Assembly (NCBI GenBank): GCA_011523825.1
Contig: WTFX01000012.1
Location: forward strand, 1-64,000
Direction of reading: 5' to 3'
Length of the DNA: 64,000 bases
Source: Microthrixaceae bacterium
GTDB lineage: Bacteria; Actinomycetota; Acidimicrobiia; Acidimicrobiales; Poriferisodalaceae
The notes beneath the pieces were generated by a model. The model saw nothing but the letters and a program-made list of their open reading frames with translations. It made no database searches and was not told where the DNA came from. The position numbers were made by a program, and so were the translations under genes. Shown here piece by piece: positions 1-9,246 of this stretch (positions are counted from its first letter, which is position 1; the number at the start of each line of letters is the position of its first letter).

Positions 1-37
1 GAACTACACCATCACACCACCCCACCGCGCGACCTAA

Positions 38-2326
38 CCCGCGACGGACCCTAAGGTCATCGGCACCGGACGCACCCTCGAAGCCGCAGTAGCCCGCACT
101 TCGGCGGCATTGGCCGACTTCCACATCGGCCAGCTGCCCACCAACATCGATCAACTTCGCCAGATTCTCAGCCACCCTGCCGTGCGCAGCGGCGATGTAC
201 GTACCACGTTGCTTGCGGAGGTGGTGCCGCTGGCCGACGGGGCGGCAGACGCAACGAGCACCAACGGAATGTCGGGGAGCATGAGCGGCAGCGCTTCGCG
301 GCGTGCCGCAATGTTGGAGCCTGCCTCGGCGTTGCCGACTGTGCCGGTTTCCCCGGTCAGCGCGCCGGCATCGACTTGGCCGGACCGCGAACTCGCCGGT
401 GGTGAGGTTGATATTCGCAGCCCGCTGCCCGCCAGTGTCGTCGAGGTACGGGTGAGCGCCGGCGATGTCGTGACAGCAGGGCAGGCACTCGTGGTGCTGT
501 CGGCCATGAAGATGGAAACAGAGGTCACTGCGCCATGCGAGGGCACGGTTTCAGCGCTGCGCGACCTGCAGCCCGGCGACCAGCTGGCGGCGGGTGACGT
601 ACTGGCCGTGGTGCTGTCCGGCGCAGATGCCGCCGGCGCTCCGAGCGCGGGCACGGCCCCCAGCGGTTGGGAGCCGCTGCTCGATGAAGTGCAGACGTTG
701 CAGCGGCTCGCCGAAGAACGCTTGGGTCCCGAATCAGACGAGCCAGGCGTGGTGCGCCAGCGCAATCGGGGAAAGCTGCATTGCCGGGACCGCATCCGCC
801 TCCTGCTTGACGACGGCAGCTTCCGCGAGGTTGGCAGCCTTGCCGGCTTCGCCTCCTACGACGACGAGGGCGAGATCGCAGCGTTCACGCCAGCCAACCA
901 CGTCGGCGGGACTGGCAAGATCAACCGCCGGGACGTCGTGGTCTGTGCCGACGACTTCACATCGCGAGGCGGCCACGCCGACGGCGCCATCGGCGCCAAG
1001 AGCTTCTACTTGGATTTGCTGTCCACCGAGCTCGGCGTGCCGTCCATCCGGCTGCTCGACGGTTCGTCAGGCGGCGGCAGCGTTGCCTCGATGGTGCCTG
1101 AACAGCGCAAGGAAGGCGAGAGCAGCGCCAAGGAGAGCACCGGCGCCATCAAGGCCGGTCGTCCCCGGGTGACCGGCGGCGGCGGTTCGTTCCTGCCGTC
1201 GCACCTGGGCAGCACCGAGTACGCCGAGCAGCTCGCGACGGTGCCCGTGGTCAACATGCTGCTGGGCAGTGTGGTCGGTATCGGCGCGGCGAAGGCCGTA
1301 CTCGGGCACTTCGCCGTGATGGTGCGCGACATCTCGCAGCTCTTCGTGGCAGGACCGCCCGTCGTGAGCCACGCCATGGGCTACGACATCTCCAAGGAAG
1401 ACCTCGGCGACTGGCGCATCCACTGCACCAACGGTTCAGTGGACAATCTCGCCAAGACCGAGGAAGAGGCGGCCGGGCTCGTTCGACGGTTCCTCTCCTA
1501 TCTGCCATCTTCGGTGTACGAGACACCGCCGGTACTGCCGCCGGATCCCGACGATCCGCCGGACCGGCGTGATGAAGAGCTGCTGACGCTGATCCCACGC
1601 AAGCGCACTACGACGTTCGACATCCGCCGGGGCATCGAGCTGATCTGCGACCGCGGTTCGTTCTTCGAGATCGGTTCGCTGTGGGGAACCGATCAGGTCG
1701 TCGGCTTCGCACGTATGAACGGCCATCCGGTGGGTCTCCTCACGTCGGACAGCCGTCACCCGAACGGGGGCGCCCTCACCGCCGACGGCTGCGACAAGCT
1801 GACCCGCCACATCGATTTGTGCGATCTCTTTCACTTGCCGATCCTGAATCTGTGCGACAACCCCGGCTTCGCGGTCGGCGTCGAGCACGAGATCACCGGG
1901 ACCATCCGCAAGGGCGCGACGTGGATGACGGCGTTCGCCCAGGCCACCGTGCCGATCTTCACCGTGCTCATGCGGCGCAGCTTCGGGGTAGCCGGCAACA
2001 ACTACGCAACGCCACGGCGCCAGCACAACGCCCGTGTGGTGTGGCCGGCAGCCGACGTGGGCGGCATCCCGCCTGAGGGCGGTATCGAGGCCGCCTACAA
2101 GCGACAGCTCGCCGAGGCGGAGGACCCGGTGGCGCTGCGGGCCGAGCTGGAGGCGCGCATCGAGGCGGCGCGTGGCCCCATCGGGCCGCTCAACCGCTTC
2201 CAGATCGAGGAGATGATCGATCCTCGCGACACCCGAAGGCTGATCTGCGAGTGGATCGAGGGTGCCTATCGCGTCGTGAGCCGACCCGCTCAGCTCGCCT
2301 CGCGCCCCATTGCGTTCCGGCCCTAG
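38..2326 (+). CDS. Single-chain acyl-CoA carboxylase, 3' part (biotin carboxylase tail, biotinyl domain, carboxyltransferase)
   Basis: The protein carboxylates an acyl-CoA using biotin. Only the last residues of a biotin-carboxylase domain are present (VIGTGRTLEAA and PTNIDQLRQIL, which fit the C-terminal region of that fold). An Ala/Pro/Ser-rich linker follows, then a biotinyl domain with the AMKME motif (biotin lysine about residue 134 counted from the TTG at 110), then a full carboxyltransferase with both crotonase-like halves (about residues 190-735). The order matches single-chain long-chain acyl-CoA carboxylases of actinobacteria. The TTG at 110 is not a real start, because the homologous frame continues upstream to a TAA at 35-37. 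The first 37 bases do not encode the expected carboxylase residues in any frame, so the gene is broken or the contig end is faulty. Its TAG is shared as CTAG with the convergent next gene. Confidence 0.85.
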   Translation, partial: PATDPKVIGTGRTLEAAVARTSAALADFHIGQLPTNIDQLRQILSHPAVRSGDVRTTLLAEVVPLADGAADATSTNGMSGSMSGSASRRAAMLEPASALPTVPVSPVSAPASTWPDRELAGGEVDIRSPLPASVVEVRVSAGDVVTAGQALVVLSAMKMETEVTAPCEGTVSALRDLQPGDQLAAGDVLAVVLSGADAAGAPSAGTAPSGWEPLLDEVQTLQRLAEERLGPESDEPGVVRQRNRGKLHCRDRIRLLLDDGSFREVGSLAGFASYDDEGEIAAFTPANHVGGTGKINRRDVVVCADDFTSRGGHADGAIGAKSFYLDLLSTELGVPSIRLLDGSSGGGSVASMVPEQRKEGESSAKESTGAIKAGRPRVTGGGGSFLPSHLGSTEYAEQLATVPVVNMLLGSVVGIGAAKAVLGHFAVMVRDISQLFVAGPPVVSHAMGYDISKEDLGDWRIHCTNGSVDNLAKTEEEAAGLVRRFLSYLPSSVYETPPVLPPDPDDPPDRRDEELLTLIPRKRTTTFDIRRGIELICDRGSFFEIGSLWGTDQVVGFARMNGHPVGLLTSDSRHPNGGALTADGCDKLTRHIDLCDLFHLPILNLCDNPGFAVGVEHEITGTIRKGATWMTAFAQATVPIFTVLMRRSFGVAGNNYATPRRQHNARVVWPAADVGGIPPEGGIEAAYKRQLAEAEDPVALRAELEARIEAARGPIGPLNRFQIEEMIDPRDTRRLICEWIEGAYRVVSRPAQLASRPIAFRP

Positions 2327-2363
2327 TTTGTTTGGCCCTGAGTTGTCGGGCCCTGATCCGGCT
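2319..2363. repeat. Three imperfect 15-bp tandem repeats across a shared stop site
   Basis: Three consecutive 15-base units begin GGCCCT (2319-2333, 2334-2348, 2349-2363). Read on the minus strand they encode QGPTT, QGQTN and stop-GRNA, so the stop codon of the minus-strand gene occupies the position of a repeated CAG codon. The first unit also carries the stop of the plus-strand carboxylase within CTAG. Confidence 0.55.
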
Positions 2364-3828
2364 GCTTTGCGCGCGTCTCGGCTGCGGTAGCCAACCGCAC
2401 GATCAGTTCGCGGAAGATCATCGTGTGGACCGGGACCAGCACCCACCAGTAGAGGCGGCCCGGAACACCCTTGGGGTGGAACCGCGCCCGCTGACGCAGC
2501 AGCACTCCCTCGGTTGACTCGGTGAGCTGCCATTCCAGCCATGCGTCGCCGGGCACGAGCATCTCGGCCCGCAGCCGCAGCAGGGTGGGCGGCTCGCAGA
2601 CCTCCACCCGGAAGAAGTCGACCGCGTCGCCGACCTGCAGGTCATCGGGGTGGCGTCTGCCTCGCCGCATGCCCACGCCGCCGATCTGCTTGTCCAGCGC
2701 GCCGCGCAGCTGCCAGAGCCATTGTCCCGCGTACCAGCCACGCTCGCCACCGATGCCGGACACCGTCGCGAAGGCGTCTTCGATCGACGCGTCCACCGAC
2801 ACCTCGCGCTCATCTGCCAGCACTGTCCCCCCGGCCCAGTCGGGATCCTCGGGCATCGGCGACGCCGCCGTGCGATCGGCAGCGCTGTCCATCCAGCTCG
2901 TCGTGATGTTCAAGTCCTGCACATGCTGCACGGCCCGGCGGAGGGCTTCGTCCAGGTGCAGCGGTCGATGCTCTAGTCGACGGCGGATGCTGCGGGCTTC
3001 GCTGACTACGACGTCGTTGACCAGGCTGTCCACCAGCGGCCGCGCCAAGTCGTAGGGCAGCGGGGTGACCAGCTTCACCCAATGCGACGACAGTCGAGGC
3101 GTGAGCACCGGCACCGGCAGGATCAGTCGCCGTCGCAGGCCTGCACAGTGCGCGTAGGCATTCATCATGTCGCGGTACGACACGACATCTGGGCCGCCGA
3201 TCTCGATGACCTCGTGTGCCGCCGCAGTCATGCCAACTGCCTCGGCGAGGTAGTGCAGGACATCAGCGATGGCGATCGGCTGGCAGCGAGTCGCCGTCAC
3301 CCAACGAGGGCAGACCATCGCTGGCAGCACTTCGACGAGATGTCGCAGCATCTCGAAAGAGGCGCTGCCCGAGCCGATGATGACCGCCGCCCGAAGCTCG
3401 GTGACCGGCACGGTCCCGCTGGCCAGCAGTCGCCCGACTTCGTGCCGGCTCTTGAGATGGGGCGACAGCTCCGCGGGTGCGTCGCTGCCCAGCCCGCCGA
3501 GGTACACGATCCGCTGCAGCTCGACGGCCTCAGCAGCGTTCGCCATGTTCTTGGCACCGACCCGATCAGCGTGCGCGAAGTCCTCGGTCATGCCCATGGC
3601 ATGAACGAGGTAGAACGCAGCATCGCATCCGGCCAGCGCTGCTTCCAGTGACGCAGCGTCAGCCACGTCGCCGGCGCGCACCTCGACGTCTTCACGCCAC
3701 GACCGGTTTGCCAGTCGCTGCGGATTGCGCGAGACGCACACCACGTCGTGACCGCTGCCGATCAGGTGTGGTACCAGACGACCGCCGACGTACCCCGTTG
3801 CTCCCAGCACAGCGATCTTCACGGCCAC
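2323..3828 (-). CDS. SDR-family NAD(P)-binding protein with C-terminal DUF2867 domain
   Basis: The 501 aa protein starts with a Rossmann motif (GATGYVGGRL, about residues 9-18) and an atypical short-chain dehydrogenase/NmrA-like domain to about residue 300. A DUF2867 region follows (about 330-490; WYAGQWLWQLRGALD and FHPKGVPGRLYWW). This architecture is a known uncharacterised family sometimes labelled NAD-dependent epimerase; the substrate is unknown. The ATG at 3828 gives the standard N-terminus directly before the nucleotide-binding fold. The C-terminus QGPTTQGQTN is a short repeat described separately. It converges on the carboxylase with the two stop codons sharing CTAG at 2323-2326. The 96 bases upstream (3829-3924) hold no gene. 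Confidence 0.85.
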   Translation of the reverse strand: MAVKIAVLGATGYVGGRLVPHLIGSGHDVVCVSRNPQRLANRSWREDVEVRAGDVADAASLEAALAGCDAAFYLVHAMGMTEDFAHADRVGAKNMANAAEAVELQRIVYLGGLGSDAPAELSPHLKSRHEVGRLLASGTVPVTELRAAVIIGSGSASFEMLRHLVEVLPAMVCPRWVTATRCQPIAIADVLHYLAEAVGMTAAAHEVIEIGGPDVVSYRDMMNAYAHCAGLRRRLILPVPVLTPRLSSHWVKLVTPLPYDLARPLVDSLVNDVVVSEARSIRRRLEHRPLHLDEALRRAVQHVQDLNITTSWMDSAADRTAASPMPEDPDWAGGTVLADEREVSVDASIEDAFATVSGIGGERGWYAGQWLWQLRGALDKQIGGVGMRRGRRHPDDLQVGDAVDFFRVEVCEPPTLLRLRAEMLVPGDAWLEWQLTESTEGVLLRQRARFHPKGVPGRLYWWVLVPVHTMIFRELIVRLATAAETRAKQPDQGPTTQGQTN

Positions 3829-3924
3829 ATCTTGGTTGTTTCCACCTGCAGGACAGTGTCGCGACGCGACCTCGTCAGTCGATCAGGTGCGATGGATCAG
3901 GAGCAGCAATCCAGCCCGGCCAGA

Positions 3925-5409
3925 TCACACAGATTCCACGACCCAGACGGTGGGAGCGGTCCGGTGACGTATCTGCTCGATCTCGTCGAACTCGGCTGCG
4001 TCTTGGAGAGCGCCATTGATGCCGTTGCCGGCCAACACTGGCTGAGGCATGTCCTCAGCCAGCTCACGCGTGACGGACAGCACGGGCGTTGCCGTCGGCC
4101 GCGAGGACCGAGGCCGAATCGGAGCCGCCCACTCGGATACGGGCGGCGCCGCCGCGAGATAGTCACGACTGGGATTCCCCGCGAAGCTGTAGACGATCAG
4201 ACCCACCGCTGCAATCGCTGCCAAGGTGAAGAACGCCGACCGGTAGCTGTACAGATCGTGGAGGACGCCGGTGATGAACGGCCCTCCGGCCAGGCCGGAC
4301 ACCATGAGCAGCGAGCCGAAGCCGTAGATGCGCGGGTAGTCCTTCACGCCGAAGGCGTCGGCGAGGATCAGCGGGTGCAGCATCAGCAGGTTGCCCATCG
4401 CGCTGCCGAGCACCAGCACGCCGAACAGAATGGCAAGCCCGCTGCCGGCAACAGCCAGCATGCACAGCCCGACGGCCTGCACCACCATCAGCACCATCGT
4501 GAGCCAGCGCAGCGACACCTTCAGTGCCGCTATGCCGCCGCAGATCCTCGCGACAACGCTGGTACCTGCCAGCACGGCGACGGCGGTTGAGGCCGCTGAG
4601 TCGAGGCCGAGCCGATCCCCGGTGAACTTGTACATGTGCTGGATGGCCCCGACTTGGCTGCTCATCACCAGCACGAACCCGATGGCGGTGAAAATGAAGA
4701 AACGTGTGCGGATGGCCTGCTGATAGGGCGTTCCGGGCGGCGGTAATTCGGGTGCTCCGCTCGAATTGGCGGTCGACGCCGCCCCGTCAGCCCGCAGCCC
4801 TACATCTTTGGGCCAAGCTCGAATGAAGAACCACGTCGAGATCAGCAGTAGGACGCAGTACACAACGGCGAATCGCGGCGCCCAGTAGACCAACGTGTCG
4901 GCTTCGATTCGAACGCTCATCTGCGGCAGCAGGATGATGCCGCCGAGGGACAATCCAGTTGACGCGATCGCCATTGCCACCGAGCGGCGCCGCTCGAACC
5001 AGCGTGTCACCAACGTGGTGGTGGGCACCAACCCGCAGAGTCCGAAGCCGATGCCGAAGATGGTCATCACGATGAACATCTGCCAGCCAGCTTGCACCTG
5101 TGCGAGCAGTGCCATGCCGACGGTGCTGACAGCGGTGCCCGCGGTGATCACCCAGCGGGCGTCGAAGCGGTTGACCAGCTTGCCCGTGTAGTAGCCGCAC
5201 AGGCCTGACGCCAGCAAGAAGACGCCCACGCCGGCGCCCGCGAGCCCGGTGCTGAATTCCTGCTCGTCCACGAACGCATCCAGGAAGGCGCCCAGGGCGT
5301 AGAACACCATGCCCGAGGTGATCATCATCACGCCGAAGACGCCGGCGAGGACCAACCAGCCCCGAACGAACGGCTGGCTGCGTTCAGCAGTCGCAACCGG
5401 CACATTCAC
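3925..5409 (-). CDS. MFS transporter, monocarboxylate/oxalate-type
   Basis: A 494 aa integral membrane protein with about twelve hydrophobic segments and the MFS loop signature after helix 2 (GYYTGKLVNRFDARW), followed by MVFYALGAFLDAF-type helices. The gene reads from a GTG at 5409, preceded on the minus strand by GGCAGG about 9 bases upstream. A longer reading frame to 5622 exists, but it would overlap the divergent dehydrogenase and has no transporter-like sequence. The closest families are monocarboxylate and oxalate/formate antiporter-like (OFA) transporters; the cargo cannot be told from sequence. The last about 60 residues form a hydrophilic tail. It is divergent from the alcohol dehydrogenase with only 82 bases between starts, so the two may be co-regulated. 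Confidence 0.85.
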   Translation of the reverse strand: MNVPVATAERSQPFVRGWLVLAGVFGVMMITSGMVFYALGAFLDAFVDEQEFSTGLAGAGVGVFLLASGLCGYYTGKLVNRFDARWVITAGTAVSTVGMALLAQVQAGWQMFIVMTIFGIGFGLCGLVPTTTLVTRWFERRRSVAMAIASTGLSLGGIILLPQMSVRIEADTLVYWAPRFAVVYCVLLLISTWFFIRAWPKDVGLRADGAASTANSSGAPELPPPGTPYQQAIRTRFFIFTAIGFVLVMSSQVGAIQHMYKFTGDRLGLDSAASTAVAVLAGTSVVARICGGIAALKVSLRWLTMVLMVVQAVGLCMLAVAGSGLAILFGVLVLGSAMGNLLMLHPLILADAFGVKDYPRIYGFGSLLMVSGLAGGPFITGVLHDLYSYRSAFFTLAAIAAVGLIVYSFAGNPSRDYLAAAPPVSEWAAPIRPRSSRPTATPVLSVTRELAEDMPQPVLAGNGINGALQDAAEFDEIEQIRHRTAPTVWVVESV

Positions 5410-5491
5410 GCCGGACAGCCTGCCAGCTAACTTGCCCCGATGTGCAGTCCGGTACTCGGGTGACGCCGGGGCGCAGGGAGCGAACAGGCAG

Positions 5492-6556
5492 ATGGAACTG
5501 ATGAAGGCCGGCCGGATGGTCGACGTGGGTCGCATGGAGTGCGAAGAGATTCCCGTGCCGCCCCTTGACGAGGCTTCCTCGGACGCCGCCCCGGCGTCGC
5601 GGCCGGACGCCGCCTTGGGCATGACGGCGGTGAACTACGACGTGCTCATCCGCTCGGAGATGGCCTCGATCTGCGGCAGTGACCTGCACATGGTGATGAT
5701 GGGTGCCGGCCTCGCGCACCGCCCGCCCTGCCCGCACGGTTTCCCGGGCCACGAAGGCATCGGCATGGTGGTGGAGAGCCGGGCGCCGAGCCTTCCGGAG
5801 GGCACACACGTGCTGACGTTCCCGAACCCGCCGGTGGGCGAGTGCTTCAACGCCTTCCAGCGCATCAACTCCGCCTACTGCGTGCCGCTGCCGGCCGGCG
5901 ATGTGCCGCGCTCGCACCTGCTAATGGGCCAGCAGCTCGGCACCGTGGTCTACGCCATGCGTCAGCATCCGCGTGACGTTGCGGGCGAGACCGTCATGGT
6001 CATGGGTCAAGGCTCAGCGGGGCTGTTCTTCACCTACTTGCTGAAACGGGCGGGCGCTGAGCGGGTCATCGTCTCGGACCTTTCGCCGACCCGCTTGGCT
6101 GTGGCAGAGGCCTACGGCGCGGACGAATGCCTGAATGCCGCCGAACTCGGCAACGCCGGCGTCATCGAGGCAGTGAAGGATATGACCGACGGCCGCGGTG
6201 CCGACTATGTGGTCGAAGCGGTCGGCCGCTCGGACACGTTCCTGGATTCGGTCGAGCTGGTGCGCATGGACGGGCAGCTCCTGTGGTTCGGGCTGCCGTC
6301 GACCGACGACAACATCCATGTGCGCTTCCAGAAGTTCTTCCGCAAGCGGCTCTCGGCGGCCAGCACTTACGGGGCCCAGGACGAACCTGGCGCCATGTCG
6401 TTCCGCCAGGCGCTGCGGCTGATCGCCTCGGGCGACATCGACGTGTCCCCGTTGCTGAGCCATGTGTTCGACGTGAGCGACATCGGCGACGCCTTCCGGC
6501 TCGCCCACGAACCCCACGACGCGGGCGCGCTCAAGGTCTCCGTCAGCTTCGGCTGA
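5492..6556 (+). CDS. Zinc-type alcohol dehydrogenase/threonine-dehydrogenase-like oxidoreductase
   Basis: The 354 aa medium-chain dehydrogenase has the catalytic zinc ligands C61 (ICGSD) and H87-E88 (FPGHEGIG) and a Rossmann nucleotide-binding region (MGQGSAGLFF, then a long stretch ending VVEAVGR). The four-cysteine structural zinc lobe of classical enzymes is missing. An acidic Ala/Pro insertion lies after the first strands (about residues 25-42). The ATG at 5492 is chosen because it follows an AGGGAG ribosome site and because the frame upstream overlaps the divergent MFS gene with no dehydrogenase homology. The substrate is unknown. It converges on the aminotransferase; a small 6-bp-stem hairpin (6577-6592) lies between them. 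Confidence 0.85.
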   Translation: MELMKAGRMVDVGRMECEEIPVPPLDEASSDAAPASRPDAALGMTAVNYDVLIRSEMASICGSDLHMVMMGAGLAHRPPCPHGFPGHEGIGMVVESRAPSLPEGTHVLTFPNPPVGECFNAFQRINSAYCVPLPAGDVPRSHLLMGQQLGTVVYAMRQHPRDVAGETVMVMGQGSAGLFFTYLLKRAGAERVIVSDLSPTRLAVAEAYGADECLNAAELGNAGVIEAVKDMTDGRGADYVVEAVGRSDTFLDSVELVRMDGQLLWFGLPSTDDNIHVRFQKFFRKRLSAASTYGAQDEPGAMSFRQALRLIASGDIDVSPLLSHVFDVSDIGDAFRLAHEPHDAGALKVSVSFG

Positions 6557-6586
6557 CGAATCGGCACTGCGGCTTGGACTGACGGC

Positions 6587-7876
6587 TCAGTCGAGGGCCT
6601 CGATGACCCCCGCCAAGATGTCGAGGCCCTGGTTCATCTCGGCCTCGGTCACGTTCAGCATTGGCGTGATGCGGATGACGTTGCCGTAGAGGCCGCCCTT
6701 GCCCACGAGCAGCCCGCGGTCCTTGGCGGACTCCACGACGGCGGTCGAGGTTGCGGCGTCGGGTTCGATGCTGCCGGGGTGGCAGAACTCGATGCCCTGC
6801 ATGAGCCCCTTGCCGCGCAGCTCGGCGACGTGCGGCGATGCATCGCATACGGGCGCCAGGCGTTCACGCATCTGCGTCCCACGTTCGGACGCGTTGGCTT
6901 GCAGGTTGTTCTCGAGCACATAGCGCAACGTGGCACGCCCTGCGGCTGTCGACAGCGGATTCCCGCCGAATGTGGTGAACGAGGTGCGGGTCAGGCAGTT
7001 CATCAGCTCCGCTCGAGCCACGATGCCCGCCAGCGTGATGCCGTTACCCACGCCCTTGGCGAACGTGATCGCATCTGGTGTGATGCCGTGGGCTTCATAG
7101 CCCCAGAAGTGCTCGCCAGTGCGACCCCAGCCGGTCTGCACCTCGTCGGAGATGAACAGGATTCCCTCCGAGTGCAGCACCTTGCCCAACGCACCGAAGA
7201 AGCCATCGGGAGGTGTGGCAAATCCGCCGACACCTTGGATGGGCTCGGCGATCAACGCCGAGAACCCCCCCGAGTCCGTCATGTCGATGAGCTGGACGAG
7301 ATCCTCCACGCAGGCATTGGTGAAAGCGTCGTCATCGAGATGACCGAACGGGCTGCGCAGCCGGTAGCCGCCCTGCACGAAGTGCACGTCGAGGCCGCTG
7401 TGACTGCTGGTGGACCACCCCCGGTGGCTGGTGATGGCCTGCGCCGTCAGCGAACGCCCGTGATAGCTGTTGCGCATCGCCAGCACCTGGTTGGAGCGGC
7501 GGTAGTTGGTTGCCAGCAGGATTGCGGTGTCGTTCGCCTCGCTGCCCGAGGTGGTGAACAGCACCCTCGGGTCAGCGATGCCCGAGACCGCAGCGACCTC
7601 CTCGGCGAACGAGATCATCTCCTCGTTCAGGTACAGGGTCGAGGTGTGCATCACCTTGCCCGCTTGGGACTGCACCGCTGCGGCAACCGCCGGATTGTTG
7701 TGCCCGATCATCGTGGTGAGGACCCCGCCGAAGAAATCGAGGTAGCGGTTGCCCTCGTAATCGAATACATAGCTGCCTTCGCCCCGATCGATCGAGACGG
7801 GCTCGGCGTAGAGCGGGCTGATGAAGCTGGGCATGATCGCCCGGTAGCGATCGGCAAGTTCGGCGGTCGTAGCCAT
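6587..7876 (-). CDS. Class III pyridoxal-phosphate aminotransferase
   Basis: The 429 aa protein is a fold-type I, class III omega-aminotransferase. The PLP lysine is K274 in FAKGVGNG and the PLP-ring aspartate is D244 in ISDEVQTGWGR; SGSEANDTA binds phosphate. The length is normal for the family. Similarity is of the alanine-glyoxylate aminotransferase 2/aspartate aminotransferase-family type, so glyoxylate or pyruvate is a plausible acceptor (inference). It is divergent from the 2-hydroxyacid oxidase with 121 bases between starts, and that gap contains a perfect 10-bp inverted repeat that may be a shared operator. Together with the downstream oxidase it could channel amino-acid and 2-hydroxyacid carbon. 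Confidence 0.9.
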   Translation of the reverse strand: MATTAELADRYRAIMPSFISPLYAEPVSIDRGEGSYVFDYEGNRYLDFFGGVLTTMIGHNNPAVAAAVQSQAGKVMHTSTLYLNEEMISFAEEVAAVSGIADPRVLFTTSGSEANDTAILLATNYRRSNQVLAMRNSYHGRSLTAQAITSHRGWSTSSHSGLDVHFVQGGYRLRSPFGHLDDDAFTNACVEDLVQLIDMTDSGGFSALIAEPIQGVGGFATPPDGFFGALGKVLHSEGILFISDEVQTGWGRTGEHFWGYEAHGITPDAITFAKGVGNGITLAGIVARAELMNCLTRTSFTTFGGNPLSTAAGRATLRYVLENNLQANASERGTQMRERLAPVCDASPHVAELRGKGLMQGIEFCHPGSIEPDAATSTAVVESAKDRGLLVGKGGLYGNVIRITPMLNVTEAEMNQGLDILAGVIEALD

Positions 7877-7923
7877 GTCGGCTCACTTTCGCGTCGTTCG
7901 GCAGCGCCGACTGAGAGGGCCGG

Positions 7924-7979
7924 GTGCCCGAACCGCAGCCTGCAGCGCATGCGGGGAGGGCACTCGGAAGTTCGGGCAC
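7924..7979. promoter_or_regulatory. 10-bp inverted repeat in a divergent promoter region
   Basis: GTGCCCGAAC at 7924-7933 is matched exactly by GTTCGGGCAC at 7970-7979, with 36 bases between. It lies in the 121-base gap between the divergently read aminotransferase and 2-hydroxyacid oxidase genes, ending 18 bases before the chosen ATG of the oxidase. It may be a split operator or a 5'-UTR hairpin. No regulator gene is nearby to support either reading. Confidence 0.35.
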
Positions 7980-7997
7980 ATCGTAGAGTTCGCGTTC

Positions 7998-9236
7998 ATG
8001 GCGGGGTTGACGAGATGGGTATCGCAGGCCTACGAAACGGCCCGCAGCGTCATGCAGTTCGGCGAGTTCGAGCACGATGCCGACAAGCGACACCTGATCC
8101 GGGCCGCTGACGTCTCCGACCTGCGCCGTATGGCCAAGCGCCGCATGCCGGGCGGCTGCTTCGACTACATCGACGGGGCGGCCGAGGACGAGGTCAGCGC
8201 CGAGCGCAGCGTGTCCGCATACCACCGCTGGCAGTTCCGGCCTCGAGTGCTGCGAGATGTCACCGATGTGGACATCTCGGGCACAGTCCTGGGCCAAGAC
8301 GTACCGATCCCGCTGGTGATCGCTCCGACGGGTTTCGATCGCATCGCCCATTCGCAGGGCGAGCTGGCCGTGGCCCGGGCCGCCCAACGAGCCGGCATCC
8401 CGTACTCGCTCTCGACGATGGGCACGCGCTCGGTCGAGGAGGTTGCCGAGGTCTGCGCAGGCCGCAAGTTCTTCCAGGTGTATGTCTGGCGTGATCGCGA
8501 GCTGATGGCTGACCTGCTGAAGCGCTCGGCAGCATCCGGCTATGAGGCAATCATGATCACGGTGGACACGGCAGTGCTGGGACGCCGCGAGCGCGACGTG
8601 CGGCACGGCTTCAGCCTTCCCCCCAAGCTCGGGCCCGACACGATCATCGACGGGCTGCTGCACCCGCGCTGGCTGTTGGATTTCCTCAGCAACGAGCCGA
8701 TCAAGTTCTCCAACTGCGAGGGCGCAACCGGCGGCGACGGCGGCGATGCCGTGGCGCTGGCCGACTACATCAACAGCCAGTTCGACCCATCGCTGTCGTG
8801 GGACGACATCGAGTGGTTCCGTGAGCGCTGGGACGGCCCGGTGATGCTCAAGGGTGTGCTGTCGCCGGACGACGCCAAGATCGCTGCCGACATGGAGCTC
8901 GACGCGGTGATCGTGTCCAATCACGGCGGCCGCCAGCTCGACGGGGCGCCCGCGCCGGTGGAGTGCGTGCCGGCCATCCGCGAGGCGGTCGGCGATCGCT
9001 GCGAGGTGATCTGCGACGGCGGCATCCGGCGCGGCAGCGACATCGTGAAGGCGCTGGCGCTGGGGGCCGATTCGGCCATGATCGGCCGGGCCTACCTGTA
9101 TGCCCTCGGTGCGGCGGGCGAGACCGGCGTGGACTGGGTGCTCAACTATTTCGTCGAGGGGATGACCCGCACGATGCGCCTCAACGGCGTTCGTTCGACC
9201 GCGGATCTGACCCCCGACCTGCTCGAACGCGTCTGA
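7998..9236 (+). CDS. FMN-dependent alpha-hydroxy-acid oxidase/dehydrogenase
   Basis: The 412 aa TIM-barrel flavoprotein belongs to the L-lactate dehydrogenase/glycolate oxidase/mandelate dehydrogenase family. The catalytic base is H309 in SNHGGRQLDG, the FMN lysine is K285 in VMLKGV, and the phosphate site is ICDGGIRRGSDIVKALALGA. It oxidises a 2-hydroxy acid to the 2-oxo acid; lactate or glycolate are candidates. The ATG at 7998 gives a normal N-terminus; an in-frame start at 7875 would overlap the divergent aminotransferase. The stop is 10 bases before the next ATG and carries its GAGG ribosome site, so the oxidase and the following DAO/GcvT protein form an operon. Confidence 0.9.
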   Translation: MAGLTRWVSQAYETARSVMQFGEFEHDADKRHLIRAADVSDLRRMAKRRMPGGCFDYIDGAAEDEVSAERSVSAYHRWQFRPRVLRDVTDVDISGTVLGQDVPIPLVIAPTGFDRIAHSQGELAVARAAQRAGIPYSLSTMGTRSVEEVAEVCAGRKFFQVYVWRDRELMADLLKRSAASGYEAIMITVDTAVLGRRERDVRHGFSLPPKLGPDTIIDGLLHPRWLLDFLSNEPIKFSNCEGATGGDGGDAVALADYINSQFDPSLSWDDIEWFRERWDGPVMLKGVLSPDDAKIAADMELDAVIVSNHGGRQLDGAPAPVECVPAIREAVGDRCEVICDGGIRRGSDIVKALALGADSAMIGRAYLYALGAAGETGVDWVLNYFVEGMTRTMRLNGVRSTADLTPDLLERV

Positions 9237-9246
9237 GGCGGCATTG

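Noticed and set aside
151..795. Long minus-strand frame opposite the acyl-CoA carboxylase, and many similar long antisense frames across the window
   Set aside because: Such frames are expected opposite GC-rich genes; their residues are Arg/Pro/Ala-rich and match no family, and the opposite strand encodes a clear protein.
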